From NCBI GenBank assembly GCA_017464815.1, contig JAFTYI010000034.1, positions 1-41,303 of the forward strand: 41,303 nucleotides of DNA. Reading direction: 5' to 3'. This DNA comes from Bacteroidaceae bacterium (GTDB lineage: Bacteria; Bacteroidota; Bacteroidia; Bacteroidales; Bacteroidaceae). A program made the translations under genes and the position numbers. Of this stretch, positions 8,312 through 17,360 are shown piece after piece (the first letter of the stretch is position 1; every line of letters begins with the position of its first letter). The notes under the pieces are model-generated. The model saw only the letters and a program-made list of their open reading frames with translations. It was not told the origin of the DNA and made no database searches.

Positions 8312-8342
8312 GCAAAATTATCACTACTTTTGCGCCATCAAA
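8312..8342 (-). promoter_or_regulatory. Promoter reading toward ridA
   Basis: On the minus strand TTTG (8342-8339), a 19-bp spacer and TAATTTTG (8319-8312) fully match the consensus. The leader to ridA would be about 185 nt. A closer, imperfect -7 (TAATTTAG, 8183-8176) is an alternative. Confidence 0.6.
8325..8332 (+). promoter_or_regulatory. Probable -7 element of rho
   Basis: TACTTTTG fits TAnnTTTG on the plus strand, but I see no matching -33 TTTG 19-20 bp upstream. It lies inside the ridA promoter. It would give rho a leader of about 258 nt, which is C-rich over G (34 C to 18 G in 8401-8500 by hand count). Confidence 0.45.
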
Positions 8343-8597
8343 ATATGTAAAGGTAGCTATTCATAAGCCTACAATTGTACATTTCAATAGTATAAAACAA
8401 TCAGTTACACATTCAACCCAGCCTCTCCGTCAGGCAATAAATGCAAGAGACACGTGCGTTCTCCTCATCGAAGGACATCCGTCATCCGCCACTCTCAGGT
8501 TGTGCGCGTGTTGTATGCTTACGGCAGACACCTCCAGGAGGAACAAGAGGCAAGGACCATAGTAGAAATCAAACAATTCAAAAAGACATTATAGAGT

Positions 8598-10646
8598 ATG
8601 TATAACATCATCCAACTCAGAGAGAAAGAGCTGAGCGAATTGCAAGAAATAGCCAACGAACTGGGCATCAAGAAGAGCAGTTCATTGGAAAAAGACGACC
8701 TGATATACAAGATTCTGGACGAGCAGGCCATTGCCGAAGCCGCCAAGAAATCTTCCGAAACTCCGAAGAAACGTTCAAGAGTGACCGTCAAACAGGCGGC
8801 AGGAAAGGTGTACACCGCCACACAAGACAAAGCCAAGAAGATTGACGAACCTCAGAAAACCGTGATAACCCCCGCGGTAACCGAAGAGCCGCAACCCGCC
8901 CAACCGGTGGCCACCGCACCTGAAGCAGAAGCCACAGAAGCCCCCGCACCCAAAAAGCGCGGACGCAAGCCGGGAAGCAAGAACAAACCCAAAGAGCCGG
9001 TAGCCACCGAAACGGCACCTGCGGAAGAGAAGGCTGAAACTCCCGTTGAGAATCCGGTCAACAACGTGCAAGAGGCCACCCTACCCTTCGCCGAAGAGCC
9101 TGCAACTGAGCCCGCCGAAGCCACCGAAGCAATCCAAGCAAAGGAGGTGACCAACGAGGCAAACGAACCTGCAGAAGCCGAAGCCCCCGCTGTAGCCGAA
9201 ACTCCCGCACAAGAGGAGGGCGCCACGGAAGAAGCAAAGAACGAAGAGGCTCCCCAAAACACGAAAACGGGAGACGTCAATAGCGACCTGCCCGAAATCC
9301 TCTTCCAGAATCCCTACGCCACCGAGGACTTCATCCCCATCGAAGACCTGCCCTCAGAAGGCAACCTGGAGATTCCCGAAGAACTCTACGGAAAATTCGA
9401 AGCAACAAAGGTGGAGATGCAGGCTGCCAAAGCCCTGCAACAACAACGCCAGAGACTCGAACAATTCCCCGACTACTTCGATGACCAGATGCCCATGCCC
9501 GTACAACAACCCGAGAAGAACTACGATTTCGAAGGCATTCTCGAAGGCACCGGTGTGCTGGAAATCATGAGCGATGGCTACGGATTCCTCCGCTCGGCCG
9601 ACTACAACTACCTCTCTTCACCCGACGACGTATACGTGTCACAGGCACAAATCAAACTCTTCGGTTTGAAGACGGGCGACGTGGTGGAAGGCCCCATCCG
9701 CCCGCCCAAGGAAGGCGAAAAGTACTTCCCGCTGGTGAAGGCAACAAAAATCAATGGCAAAAGCCCCGCAGTGGTGCGCGACCGTGTGCCCTTCGAACAC
9801 CTCACTCCCCTCTTCCCCGAGGAGAAGTTCAAGCTCTGCACCGGACGTGGCGACAACCTCTCTGCCCGCGTGGTAGACATGTTCGCCCCCATCGGAAAGG
9901 GACAACGTGCCCTCATCGTGGCTCAGCCAAAGACAGGTAAGACCATCCTGATGAAGGACATCGCCAACGCCATCGCAGCCAACCATCCCGAGGCTTACAT
10001 GATTATGCTCCTCATCGACGAACGTCCCGAAGAGGTGACCGACATGGCCCGTAGCGTCAATGCCGAGGTAATCGCCTCGACCTTCGACGAACCGGCCGAA
10101 CGCCACGTGAAGATTGCCGGCATTGTGCTCGAAAAAGCCAAGCGCATGGTCGAGTGTGGCCACGACGTGGTCATCTTCCTCGACTCCATCACCCGTCTGG
10201 CCCGCGCCTACAACACCGTATCGCCCGCCTCGGGAAAAGTTCTCTCAGGAGGTGTCGACGCCAACGCCTTGCACAAGCCCAAGCGCTTCTTCGGAGCCGC
10301 ACGTAACATCGAAGGCGGAGGTTCGCTCACCATCATCGCCACCGCCCTCATCGACACCGGCTCAAAGATGGACGAAGTGATTTTCGAGGAATTCAAGGGC
10401 ACAGGTAACATGGAGCTCCAGCTCGACCGCAACCTGTCGAACAAGCGCATCTTCCCCGCCGTCAACATCGTGGCCTCAAGCACGCGTCGCGACGACCTGT
10501 TGCACGACAAGCAGACGCTCGACCGCATGTGGATTCTCCGCAAGTTCCTCTCCGACATGAATCCCATCGAAGCAATGGATTTCGTAAAAGGCCGCCTCGA
10601 ACAGACGCGCGACAACGAAGAATTCCTGATGAGCATGAACTCATAA
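8598..10646 (+). CDS. rho: Transcription termination factor Rho with long disordered insertion
   Basis: A 682-residue protein, against about 420 for E. coli Rho. Residues 1-45 are the Rho_N helical domain ([18 protein letters not shown]). Residues about 50-230 are a low-complexity Ala/Glu/Pro/Thr region with an AT-hook-like [12 protein letters not shown] near 118. The cold-shock-type RNA-binding domain begins near 315 ([15 protein letters not shown]). The hexameric ATPase follows, with Walker [13 protein letters not shown] near 442, [27 protein letters not shown] and the Q-loop/R-loop region [22 protein letters not shown]. Rho ends untranslated RNAs. The disordered insertion is known in Bacteroides, where it has been linked to phase separation of B. 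thetaiotaomicron Rho. A stem-loop terminator follows the gene. Confidence 0.97.
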   Translation: MYNIIQLREKELSELQEIANELGIKKSSSLEKDDLIYKILDEQAIAEAAKKSSETPKKRSRVTVKQAAGKVYTATQDKAKKIDEPQKTVITPAVTEEPQPAQPVATAPEAEATEAPAPKKRGRKPGSKNKPKEPVATETAPAEEKAETPVENPVNNVQEATLPFAEEPATEPAEATEAIQAKEVTNEANEPAEAEAPAVAETPAQEEGATEEAKNEEAPQNTKTGDVNSDLPEILFQNPYATEDFIPIEDLPSEGNLEIPEELYGKFEATKVEMQAAKALQQQRQRLEQFPDYFDDQMPMPVQQPEKNYDFEGILEGTGVLEIMSDGYGFLRSADYNYLSSPDDVYVSQAQIKLFGLKTGDVVEGPIRPPKEGEKYFPLVKATKINGKSPAVVRDRVPFEHLTPLFPEEKFKLCTGRGDNLSARVVDMFAPIGKGQRALIVAQPKTGKTILMKDIANAIAANHPEAYMIMLLIDERPEEVTDMARSVNAEVIASTFDEPAERHVKIAGIVLEKAKRMVECGHDVVIFLDSITRLARAYNTVSPASGKVLSGGVDANALHKPKRFFGAARNIEGGGSLTIIATALIDTGSKMDEVIFEEFKGTGNMELQLDRNLSNKRIFPAVNIVASSTRRDDLLHDKQTLDRMWILRKFLSDMNPIEAMDFVKGRLEQTRDNEEFLMSMNS

Positions 10647-10672
10647 GCAAGCATTCCACTTGCACCACCATA

Positions 10673-10718
10673 CAAAGAAAAGGAGCGGAGCCACTGAAGC
10701 ATCCGCCCCTTTCTTTTT
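10673..10718 (+). terminator. Intrinsic terminator after rho
   Basis: The stem AAAGAAAAGGAGCGGA pairs with TCCGCCCCTTTCTTT (one A-C mismatch) around a 12-nt loop and continues into a T-run. Confidence 0.75.
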
Positions 10719-10892
10719 TGGAGTTTCCCGCTCTTGAAGAAAATCCAAAACTAACACACAAATTTATAAAAGAGCGAGCGATCCAATGCGTATTAGCAAA
10801 AAAGACCTCAAAAAAGCGGTTATTGAATTCGCCTGTAATACAGAAAGTTATCTTTTTAATCGAAAAATAATGCAAAAAAACTTGCGGAAAAA

Positions 10893-10924
10893 TTTGCTCA
10901 CCTCGCAGAAAACCTCTACCTTTG
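10893..10924 (+). promoter_or_regulatory. Promoter of the tRNA-Val pair
   Basis: TTTG at 10893-10896, a 20-bp spacer and TACCTTTG at 10917-10924 match the consensus exactly. The transcript would start about 25 nt before the first tRNA. Confidence 0.8.
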
Positions 10925-10955
10925 CATCGCTTTTGAAAAGAAAGGGTATTCCTTC

Positions 10956-11030
10956 GGGCGTTTAGCTCAGCTGGTTCAGAGCATCTGCCTTACAAGCAGA
11001 GGGTCGGCGGTTCGAATCCGTCAACGCCCA
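10956..11030 (+). tRNA. tRNA-Val (anticodon TAC), first copy
   Basis: A 75-nt cloverleaf. The acceptor GGGCGTT pairs with AACGCCC; the D-arm is TAGCTCAGCTGGTTCAGAGC; the anticodon stem CTGCC/AGCAG carries loop TTACA with anticodon TAC; the T-arm has GGTTCGAATCC; the discriminator base is A. CCA is not encoded. Confidence 0.95.
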
Positions 11031-11074
11031 CTCAACGAAAACTGACTCTTTCGATTCAACAAAGCAAAACCTTC

Positions 11075-11149
11075 GGGCGTTTAGCTCAGCTGGTTCAGAG
11101 CATCTGCCTTACAAGCAGAGGGTCGGCGGTTCGAATCCGTCAACGCCCA
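11075..11149 (+). tRNA. tRNA-Val (anticodon TAC), second identical copy
   Basis: Identical in sequence to the copy at 10956-11030 and 44 bp downstream of it. Both probably come from one transcript starting at the promoter at 10893-10924. Confidence 0.95.
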
Positions 11150-11156
11150 CCGAAGC

Positions 11157-11190
11157 AAAGCACTGCATATTGAATGTGGTGCTTTTTTTA
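11157..11190 (+). terminator. Terminator after the tRNA-Val pair
   Basis: AAAGCAC (11157-11163) pairs with GTGCTTT (11179-11185) and a T-run follows. The stem is short, so read-through into hisS, for which I found no separate promoter, is possible. Confidence 0.55.
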
Positions 11191-11237
11191 TTTCAAGGAG
11201 ATAAATAAATAATAATCAATACAACGATAAAAGAACA

Positions 11238-12599
11238 ATGGCTGCAAAACCTGGTATTCCAAAGGGGACACGTGACTTTTCGCCTGTAGAGATGGCGAAG
11301 CGAAACTATATCTTCAACACCATCCGCGAAGTGTATGCTCTCTATGGCTTTCAGCAGATTGAAACTCCAGCTATGGAGAACCTGTCAACCTTGATGGGAA
11401 AGTATGGTGAAGAGGGAGACAAACTCCTTTTCAAAATTCAAAATTCGGGTGATTATTTCAAAGGGCTTTCTGATGAAGAGTTGCTTAGTCGCAATGCAAC
11501 CAAGTTGGCGTCTAAATTCTGTGAGAAGGGATTGCGTTACGACCTTACGGTGCCTTTTGCCCGCTATGTTGTGATGCATCGCGAGGAGTTGGCTTTGCCA
11601 TTCAAGCGCTATCAGATACAGCCCGTATGGCGCGCCGACCGTCCGCAAAAGGGACGTTATCGCGAATTTTATCAGTGTGATGCCGATGTGGTGGGCAGTG
11701 ATTCATTGCTCAACGAGGTGGAGCTGATGCAGATTGTCGACACGGTGTTTACTCGTTTTGGCATCCGCGTGTGCATCAAAATCAACAACCGCAAGATATT
11801 GAGTGGTATCGCCGAGATTATAGGTGAAGCCGACAAGATTGTTGACATCACCGTAGCCATCGACAAGTTGGACAAGATTGGCCTCGACAATGTGAATGCA
11901 GAATTGGCTTCGAAAGGTATCAGCCAGGAGGCTATCGACAAGTTGCAACCCATTATCTTGCTCAATGGTACCAATGAAGAGAAGTTAGCGACACTGAAGA
12001 AAGAACTTTCGGCCAGTGAAGTAGGCTTAAAGGGCGTGGAGGAAAGCGAGTTTATTCTGAGTACCTTAGCAACGCTCGGATTGAAGAACGAGGTGGAGCT
12101 GGATCTTACGTTGGCTCGTGGCCTCAATTACTACACGGGTGCCATCTTTGAAGTGAAGGCTCTTGATGTTCAGATTGGTAGTATTACAGGTGGCGGACGC
12201 TATGATAACTTGACAGGTATCTTTGGTATGCCGGGCATTTCAGGAGTTGGCATTTCATTTGGAGCCGACCGCATTTTTGATGTTCTCAACCAGCTTGACC
12301 TCTATCCGAAAGAGGCCGTTACGGGCACACGCGTGCTTTTCGTTAATTTTGGAGACAAGGAGGTGGCCTACTGCTTGCCTTTGCTTGCCCGCTTGCGTGC
12401 GGCAGGAGTCTCTGTAGAGATTTATCCCGATAGCAGCAAAATGAAAAAGCAGATGGCTTATGCCAATGCAAAAAACGTTCCTTTTGTGGCAATAGTAGGT
12501 GAGAACGAAATGCTTGAGGGTAAAGTGATGTTGAAGAATATGACCACGGGAGAACAGCATTTGTTGACTGCCGACGAATTGCTCAGTGCATTAGGATAA
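11238..12599 (+). CDS. hisS: Histidyl-tRNA synthetase
   Basis: A 453-residue class II aminoacyl-tRNA synthetase that charges tRNA-His. Motif 1 region: [13 protein letters not shown]; motif 2: [22 protein letters not shown]; histidine-specific loops: [14 protein letters not shown] and [13 protein letters not shown]; motif 3: [12 protein letters not shown]. The last about 100 residues ([18 protein letters not shown] onward) are the anticodon-binding domain. The sequence [16 protein letters not shown] at the start fits the family, so the ATG at 11238 is secure. The his leader elsewhere in the window senses the product of this enzyme, but the two are not co-transcribed. Confidence 0.97.
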   Translation: MAAKPGIPKGTRDFSPVEMAKRNYIFNTIREVYALYGFQQIETPAMENLSTLMGKYGEEGDKLLFKIQNSGDYFKGLSDEELLSRNATKLASKFCEKGLRYDLTVPFARYVVMHREELALPFKRYQIQPVWRADRPQKGRYREFYQCDADVVGSDSLLNEVELMQIVDTVFTRFGIRVCIKINNRKILSGIAEIIGEADKIVDITVAIDKLDKIGLDNVNAELASKGISQEAIDKLQPIILLNGTNEEKLATLKKELSASEVGLKGVEESEFILSTLATLGLKNEVELDLTLARGLNYYTGAIFEVKALDVQIGSITGGGRYDNLTGIFGMPGISGVGISFGADRIFDVLNQLDLYPKEAVTGTRVLFVNFGDKEVAYCLPLLARLRAAGVSVEIYPDSSKMKKQMAYANAKNVPFVAIVGENEMLEGKVMLKNMTTGEQHLLTADELLSALG

Positions 12600-12638
12600 T
12601 CTTCTTCAGGGGAAGTTTCATAGGAAATGTGCTCACCG

Positions 12639-12670
12639 TGTGTATATTCGCCGAATAATTACTAACTTTG
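12639..12670 (+). promoter_or_regulatory. Promoter of gpmI
   Basis: TAACTTTG at 12663-12670 fits the -7. TGTG at 12639-12642, 20 bp upstream, is one base off the -33. The ATG is about 50 nt after the expected start of transcription. Confidence 0.6.
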
Positions 12671-12723
12671 CACCGTGTTTAAGCGAATCATATTAAAACG
12701 AAATACTAAAAAAGAAAAAGACT

Positions 12724-14238
12724 ATGGCAAAGAAAGCGCTTTTGATGATTCTCGACGGATGGGGAATCGGTAATCATGGTAAGGGAGATGTAATCTTCAA
12801 CACCGCAACTCCGTATATGGATTATCTGGCAGAGACATACCCAAACTCCCAGTTGCAAGCAAGTGGAGAGAACGTGGGATTGCCCGACGGACAGATGGGT
12901 AACTCCGAGGTAGGACACCTCAATATTGGTGCCGGACGCATCGTGTATCAGGATTTGGTGAAAATTAACCGTGCCTGTGCCGATGGCAGCATCCTGCAAA
13001 ATAAGGAAATCGTGGCTGCTTACTCATACGCTAAGGAGAATGGCAAAAACATCCATTTGATGGGACTCACCTCCAACGGTGGTGTGCACAGTTCGCTCGT
13101 ACACCTCTACAAGTTGTGCGACATCTCCAAGGAGTATGGCATCGAGAATACCTATATCCACTGCTTCATGGACGGTCGCGATACCGACCCCAAGAGCGGA
13201 AAGGGATTCATCGAGGAGCTGACTGCCCACTGTGCCCAGAGCGCCGGACATGTGGCCTCTATCGTAGGCCGTTACTATGCCATGGATCGCGACAAGCGTT
13301 GGGAGCGTGTGAAGGTGGCTTACGACCTGCTCGTGAGCGGCGAAGGCAAGCAGGCTACCGATATGGTACAGGCCATGCAGGAGAGCTACGACGAGGGTGT
13401 GACCGACGAATTCGTGAAGCCCATCCATAATGCCACCGTCGATGGCACCATCAAGGAGGGTGACGTGGTGATCTTCTTCAACTACCGCAACGACCGCGCC
13501 AAGGAGCTGACCGTAGTGCTCACTCAGCAGGATATGCCCGAAGCTGGTATGCACACTATCCCCGGATTGCAGTACTACTGCATGACCCCCTACGATGCTT
13601 CGTTCACTGGTGTACACATCCTCTTCGACAAGGAGAACGTACAGAACACCTTGGGTGAATACCTGAGCGCACAAGGCAAGAGCCAGCTCCACATTGCCGA
13701 GACAGAGAAGTATGCTCATGTGACCTTCTTCTTCAACGGCGGACGCGAGACTCCCTACGAGGGTGAGGAGCGTATCCTGGTGGCTTCTCCCAAGGTGGCT
13801 ACCTACGACCTGCAGCCCGAGATGAGCGCCTTCGAAGTGAAGGACAAGCTGGTAGAGGCCATCAAGTCCGAGAAGTTCGACTTCATCGTGGTGAACTTTG
13901 CCAACGGCGATATGGTGGGACACACCGGTGTGTACAGCGCCATCGAGACAGCCGTCAAGGCTGTGGATGCCTGTGTGAAGGATGTCATCGAAGCTGCCAA
14001 GGCTGCCGATTACGAGGCCATCATCATTGCTGACCACGGAAATGCCGACAATGCCGTGAACAGCGACGGCTCGGTGAACACCGCCCACTCTCTGAATCCC
14101 GTTCCCTTCATCTATGTGACAGAGAACAAGGATGCCAAGGTCGAAAATGGCGTACTGGCCGATGTGGCTCCCTCTATCCTGCACATCATGGGATTGCCCC
14201 AACCCGCAGAGATGGATGGAAAGAATTTGATTAAGTAA
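12724..14238 (+). CDS. gpmI: 2,3-bisphosphoglycerate-independent phosphoglycerate mutase
   Basis: A 504-residue two-domain enzyme of the alkaline-phosphatase superfamily, interconverting 3- and 2-phosphoglycerate in glycolysis. The N-terminal [10 protein letters not shown] supplies a metal-binding Asp, and [16 protein letters not shown] holds the catalytic Ser. [14 protein letters not shown] and [13 protein letters not shown] bind substrate. The metal ligands [11 protein letters not shown] and [10 protein letters not shown] close the phosphatase domain. Length and motifs are standard for the metal-dependent (Mn2+) form. It is transcribed from its own promoter and followed by a palindromic repeat before the DUF3109 gene. 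Confidence 0.97.
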   Translation: MAKKALLMILDGWGIGNHGKGDVIFNTATPYMDYLAETYPNSQLQASGENVGLPDGQMGNSEVGHLNIGAGRIVYQDLVKINRACADGSILQNKEIVAAYSYAKENGKNIHLMGLTSNGGVHSSLVHLYKLCDISKEYGIENTYIHCFMDGRDTDPKSGKGFIEELTAHCAQSAGHVASIVGRYYAMDRDKRWERVKVAYDLLVSGEGKQATDMVQAMQESYDEGVTDEFVKPIHNATVDGTIKEGDVVIFFNYRNDRAKELTVVLTQQDMPEAGMHTIPGLQYYCMTPYDASFTGVHILFDKENVQNTLGEYLSAQGKSQLHIAETEKYAHVTFFFNGGRETPYEGEERILVASPKVATYDLQPEMSAFEVKDKLVEAIKSEKFDFIVVNFANGDMVGHTGVYSAIETAVKAVDACVKDVIEAAKAADYEAIIIADHGNADNAVNSDGSVNTAHSLNPVPFIYVTENKDAKVENGVLADVAPSILHIMGLPQPAEMDGKNLIK

Positions 14239-14254
14239 CCATACACATAATTTT

Positions 14255-14327
14255 AGGCACGGATTACGCGGATTACACGGATTGGAAATAACAGAGAAAA
14301 CCGTGTTCATCCGTGTAATCCGTGCCT
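14255..14327. repeat. REP-like inverted repeat, GGCACGGATTACACGGATT family, copy 1
   Basis: The left arm starts AGGCACGGATTAC and contains the 9-bp unit CGGATTACR twice. The right arm is its reverse complement and ends GTAATCCGTGCCT. It lies in the gap between gpmI and the DUF3109 gene and could form a stem-loop in the transcript. Confidence 0.85.
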
Positions 14328-14365
14328 TTCTTTATGATTGTACCTTGTAAATTGTAAATGTAATT

Positions 14366-14947
14366 ATGATCCAAATAGACGATGTTGTTGTCAGCCTCGA
14401 TGTGTTGAGGGAGAAGTTCTTTTGCGACCTGTCGGCCTGCAAGGGAGAGTGTTGCATAGAGGGCGATGCCGGTGCACCGTTGGAACTCGATGAGGTGGCC
14501 GAGATAGAAGAGGTGCTCCCCGAGATATGGGACGACCTCTCGCCCGAGGCACGTGCGGTAATCGACAAGCAGGGAGTGGCCTATACCGATGAGGAGGGCG
14601 ACCTTGTGACCTCCATAGTGAACGGTAAGGATTGCGTCTTCACCTGCTACGGCGAGGATGGCAATTGCTACTGTGCCATCGAGAAGGCATACCGGGCCGG
14701 GAAAACCAGGTTCTACAAACCCGTGTCTTGTCACCTCTATCCCATACGCATTGGCGACTATGGCCCCTACAAGGCTGTGAACTACCACCGTTGGAATGTC
14801 TGCAAGGCCGCCGTGGTGTTGGGGAAATCCAAAAATATGCCTGTCTATAAGTTTCTGCGCGAACCCCTTATCCGCAAGTTCGGCGAGGAGTGGTACAAGG
14901 AACTGGAAATCGCCGTGGAGGAACTCCGTCAGCAAAAGTATATTTGA
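14366..14947 (+). CDS. DUF3109 family cysteine-rich protein
   Basis: A 193-residue protein rich in Cys: FFCDLSACKGECCIEGDAG near 19-37, CVFTCYGEDGNCYCAIEKA near 90-108, PVSCHLYPIRIG near 118 and NVCKAAVVLG near 140. The CxxxxCC plus CxxxC pattern recalls the YkgJ-type zinc/iron-cluster fold. That family is assigned by domain only and its function is not known to me. It follows gpmI at 128 bp, with a palindromic repeat between, so co-transcription is possible but not shown. The start ATG gives MIQIDDVVVSLDVL, consistent with the family. Confidence 0.8.
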   Translation: MIQIDDVVVSLDVLREKFFCDLSACKGECCIEGDAGAPLELDEVAEIEEVLPEIWDDLSPEARAVIDKQGVAYTDEEGDLVTSIVNGKDCVFTCYGEDGNCYCAIEKAYRAGKTRFYKPVSCHLYPIRIGDYGPYKAVNYHRWNVCKAAVVLGKSKNMPVYKFLREPLIRKFGEEWYKELEIAVEELRQQKYI

Positions 14948-14974
14948 CGGGGGGTTACTCTTGCACTGTTATCA

Positions 14975-15133
14975 TAAAAAGATAAAAATTAGTGTTGGAT
15001 GCCACTCGTCTGCGGCTCCAACACTAATCCAACACAAAAACTAAACTAGACTTAACTAAACTATTCTAAATTCAGGAATTTCACAATCCCCTTTGTTGGC
15101 TGCAAAGGTAAGCACTTTTTTTGTTAACACAAA
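14975..15133 (-). ncRNA. Candidate small RNA with its own promoter and terminator
   Basis: On the minus strand a full promoter (TTTG at 15133-15130, 19 bp, TACCTTTG at 15110-15103) points into a region without a gene. About 70 nt after the expected start comes a perfect 12-bp stem (ATTAGTGTTGGA at 15028-15017 with TCCAACACTAAT at 14999-14988), and the minus strand then runs into TTTTTATCTTTTT. The plus strand has no U-run, so the terminator serves this direction only. The predicted RNA is about 115-120 nt, from about 15096 to about 14978. Its longest open frame is a few codons. I do not recognise the family. Confidence 0.6.
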
Positions 15134-15408
15134 ATTTTTGCAAGGAAAACAGATAAAAATATCTAAGGTTGACCCTAAACGAGTTGTAAAAGGCCTTAAC
15201 TTTCATACACATATTTCCCGTCAACACTTCGATTCCTAACGACCTTCCCAATTCCTTTAAGATTGGCAAACAAAGCGTTTCCTATCCACAAATAGGACAA
15301 TCACAAATCCTATTAACCACAAATGACAAGAAAAGAGCACAAGGACATAAAGTTGCAAATCATGCATTCCTCTATATCCTCATGCTCTTCTGTCCAAACA
15401 AGGAAGTA

Positions 15409-15562
15409 GCTTACCCTTGGGTTAAGGTGACCTTAACCTTGGGATGATGTGACCTTAACCTTGGGATGATGCGAGCTTAGCCCTAAGATGAGGTTAGCCC
15501 ATTCCTAAAACGATGCTAACTCAGTCCTAGAATGATGTCACTTCAGTCCCTAAGATGATGTA
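15409..15562. repeat. 22-bp-period degenerate tandem array
   Basis: Seven consecutive 22-bp units start at 15409, 15431, 15453, 15475, 15497, 15519 and 15541. They share the pattern CTTAnCCTnnGATGATG. Units 2 and 3 are nearly identical; the others diverge but keep the length exactly. The array ends just before the 3' end of the DUF3127 gene. The remaining stretch, 15134-15408, is AT-rich and I see nothing else in it. Confidence 0.85.
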
Positions 15563-15570
15563 GGCGTGCT

Positions 15571-15969
15571 TTAGAAGGGCAGGTCGTCCTTCTCGTCGCC
15601 AGCGGTGAAGTCTACCGGAGCCGATGATGCGGGAGCCGATGATGCGGGCGGGAAGGGCACAGCGCCATCGCCTACGGGTTGGGGAACCGAGGCTTGGGCA
15701 CCTACGCGCTCTACCTTCCAGGCGCGGATGTCGTTGAACCAACGATCCTGCCACTGACGGCAATCGATATCGAACGACACGGTGAGTTCTTCGCCCAACT
15801 GGATATTGAACTGGTCAATCTTGTCGGCACCGAACAGATTGAAGCACATTTTACGGGGAAACTGGTCGTGTGTCTCCAACACGTATTCCTGAGTTTTCCA
15901 GGGGTTACCACTTCTTGAAACTCCCTCTCTTGCGGGGAGAACTGCAATTATTTTACCACTTAATTCCAT
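15571..15969 (-). CDS. DUF3127 family protein with SSB-like acidic C-terminal tip
   Basis: A 132-residue protein beginning MELSGKIIAVLPAREG. The first about 90 residues form a compact beta-rich domain (YVLETHDQFPRKMCFNLFGADKI, ELTVSFDIDCRQWQDRWFNDIRAWKVE) that resembles an OB fold. A Pro/Ala-rich linker then leads to a C-terminus GDEKDDLPF. An acidic tail ending D-D-x-P-F is the hallmark of single-stranded DNA-binding proteins. DUF3127 is of unknown function; a nucleic-acid role is my inference. The start at 15969 is preferred over the longer frame (16002) because the extension is basic and lacks similarity. It is transcribed divergently from dnaN. Confidence 0.8.
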   Translation of the reverse strand: MELSGKIIAVLPAREGVSRSGNPWKTQEYVLETHDQFPRKMCFNLFGADKIDQFNIQLGEELTVSFDIDCRQWQDRWFNDIRAWKVERVGAQASVPQPVGDGAVPFPPASSAPASSAPVDFTAGDEKDDLPF

Positions 15970-16037
15970 GACTTTACTTTTAATTTGGTCGCGAAAGTAC
16001 AACTTTATTTCCTACAAAACGAATTTTTCTCCACCTT

Positions 16038-16071
16038 TTTGCAACAGATACACAAAGTTTTTGTACCTTTG
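16038..16071 (+). promoter_or_regulatory. Probable promoter of dnaN
   Basis: TACCTTTG at 16064-16071 fits the -7. The nearest TTTG is at 16038-16041, a 22-bp gap that is longer than the usual 19-20. The dnaN ATG follows about 50 nt after the expected start. Confidence 0.55.
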
Positions 16072-16126
16072 TCACATTATTATATGAAGAATTAGGTACA
16101 AAAATAAAAAATAAGCATTAACCCAC

Positions 16127-17251
16127 ATGAAATTTGTAATATCAAGCACTGCGCTTTTCAGCCATTTGCAGGCTATCGGCCGAGTTATCAACTCGAAGAA
16201 CACGCTTCCTATCTTGGATTGTTTCTTGCTCGAACTCAATGATGGGACATTGTCGCTCACGGCTTCGGACAACGAGACGACCATGGCCACCTCGTTGGAG
16301 GTGAACGAGAGCGATGGTAATTGCCGCTTTGCCATCAATGCCAAGACTATCCTTGATGCCTTGAAGGAAATCCCCGAACAACCCTTGACATTCGACTTCA
16401 ACCCCAGCACGCTGGAGATTCTCGTCCAGTACATGAACGGACGCTATAGCGTGGTGGCTCAGAATGCCGACGAATATCCCATCCCCGTGACGTTGGGCGA
16501 AACGGCCGTACACGTGGAAATGGAGGCTGCAACGTTGCTGAACGGCATCAACCGCGCCCTCTTTGCCACGGCTGACGATGAGTTGCGTCCCGTGATGAAC
16601 GGTATCTATTTCGACATCACTACCGAGGACATCACCATGGTGGCTTCGGATGGTCACAAACTGGTGCGCAACAAGAACTTTGCCACCAAGGGCAACGAGA
16701 AAGCGGCTTTCATCCTGCCGAAAAAACCAGCCACATTGCTGAAAAACCTCCTCGGCAAAGAGCAGGGAAGCGTGAGCATCGACTTCGATGACCGCAACGC
16801 CACTTTCACCCTGCCCAACTACCGCATGGTGTGCCGTCTGATTGAGGGCCGTTACCCCAACTACAACTCGGTAATCCCGCAAAACAATCCGCATAAGGTG
16901 ACTATCGACCGCGCCATCCTGCTGAGCGCGTTGAAGCGCGTGTCGGTCTTCTCGTCTCAGGCAAGCAGCCTCATCAAGATTCGCCTGCAGGACAACCAAC
17001 TGGTGCTTTCGGGACAGGACATCGACTTCTCTACATCGGCTGAGGAGAGCATCAATTGCAGCTATACCGATTCGCCCATGAGCATCGGCTTCAAGGCCAC
17101 GTTCCTCATCGACATCTTGAACAACCTTTCGGGACAGGATGTCATCATCGAACTGGCCGATCCCTCACGCGCCGGTGTGCTGGTGCCCGCCGAGCAGGAG
17201 GAGAACGAAGACCTGCTGATGTTGCTCATGCCGATGATGCTGAACGACTGA
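16127..17251 (+). CDS. dnaN: DNA polymerase III beta subunit (sliding clamp)
   Basis: A 374-residue protein with the three repeated clamp domains: about 1-120 (MKFVISSTALFSHLQAIGRVINSKNTLPIL), about 125-245 and about 250-374 (RAILLSALKRVSVFSSQASSLIKIRL). The N-terminal KNTLPILDCFLLE, the central RPVMNGIYFDI and the C-terminal LLMPMML end are typical; the last residues form part of the partner-binding pocket. The ring tethers DNA polymerase and other factors to DNA. It heads the plus-strand cluster of replication, repair and CoA genes, with a palindromic repeat between it and the exonuclease gene. Confidence 0.97.
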   Translation: MKFVISSTALFSHLQAIGRVINSKNTLPILDCFLLELNDGTLSLTASDNETTMATSLEVNESDGNCRFAINAKTILDALKEIPEQPLTFDFNPSTLEILVQYMNGRYSVVAQNADEYPIPVTLGETAVHVEMEAATLLNGINRALFATADDELRPVMNGIYFDITTEDITMVASDGHKLVRNKNFATKGNEKAAFILPKKPATLLKNLLGKEQGSVSIDFDDRNATFTLPNYRMVCRLIEGRYPNYNSVIPQNNPHKVTIDRAILLSALKRVSVFSSQASSLIKIRLQDNQLVLSGQDIDFSTSAEESINCSYTDSPMSIGFKATFLIDILNNLSGQDVIIELADPSRAGVLVPAEQEENEDLLMLLMPMMLND

Positions 17252-17271
17252 CACTAACGTCCAATAATTAT

Positions 17272-17344
17272 AGGCACGGATTACACGGAAAAACACGGAT
17301 AAGGGGAAAAGGAACAATCCGTGTAATCCGCGTAATCCGTGCCT
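17272..17344. repeat. REP-like inverted repeat, GGCACGGATTACACGGATT family, copy 2
   Basis: The left arm is AGGCACGGATTACACGGA and the right arm ends CGTAATCCGTGCCT, with the CGGATTACR 9-bp unit repeated in the right arm. It lies between dnaN and the exonuclease gene and matches the copy at 14255-14327. Confidence 0.85.
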
Positions 17345-17360
17345 ACATAAAATCTGTATA

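Noticed and set aside
8308-8562. An 84-codon frame upstream of rho
   Set aside because: It starts within the promoter region (before the expected transcription start), lacks any motif and has no supporting start signal; treated as part of the rho leader.
13024-14310. A 428-codon frame on the minus strand
   Set aside because: Shadow of gpmI; no recognisable motif and composition typical of antisense frames.
15409-15562. CRISPR array
   Set aside because: Units are directly adjacent and diverged, without unique spacers, and there are no cas genes nearby.
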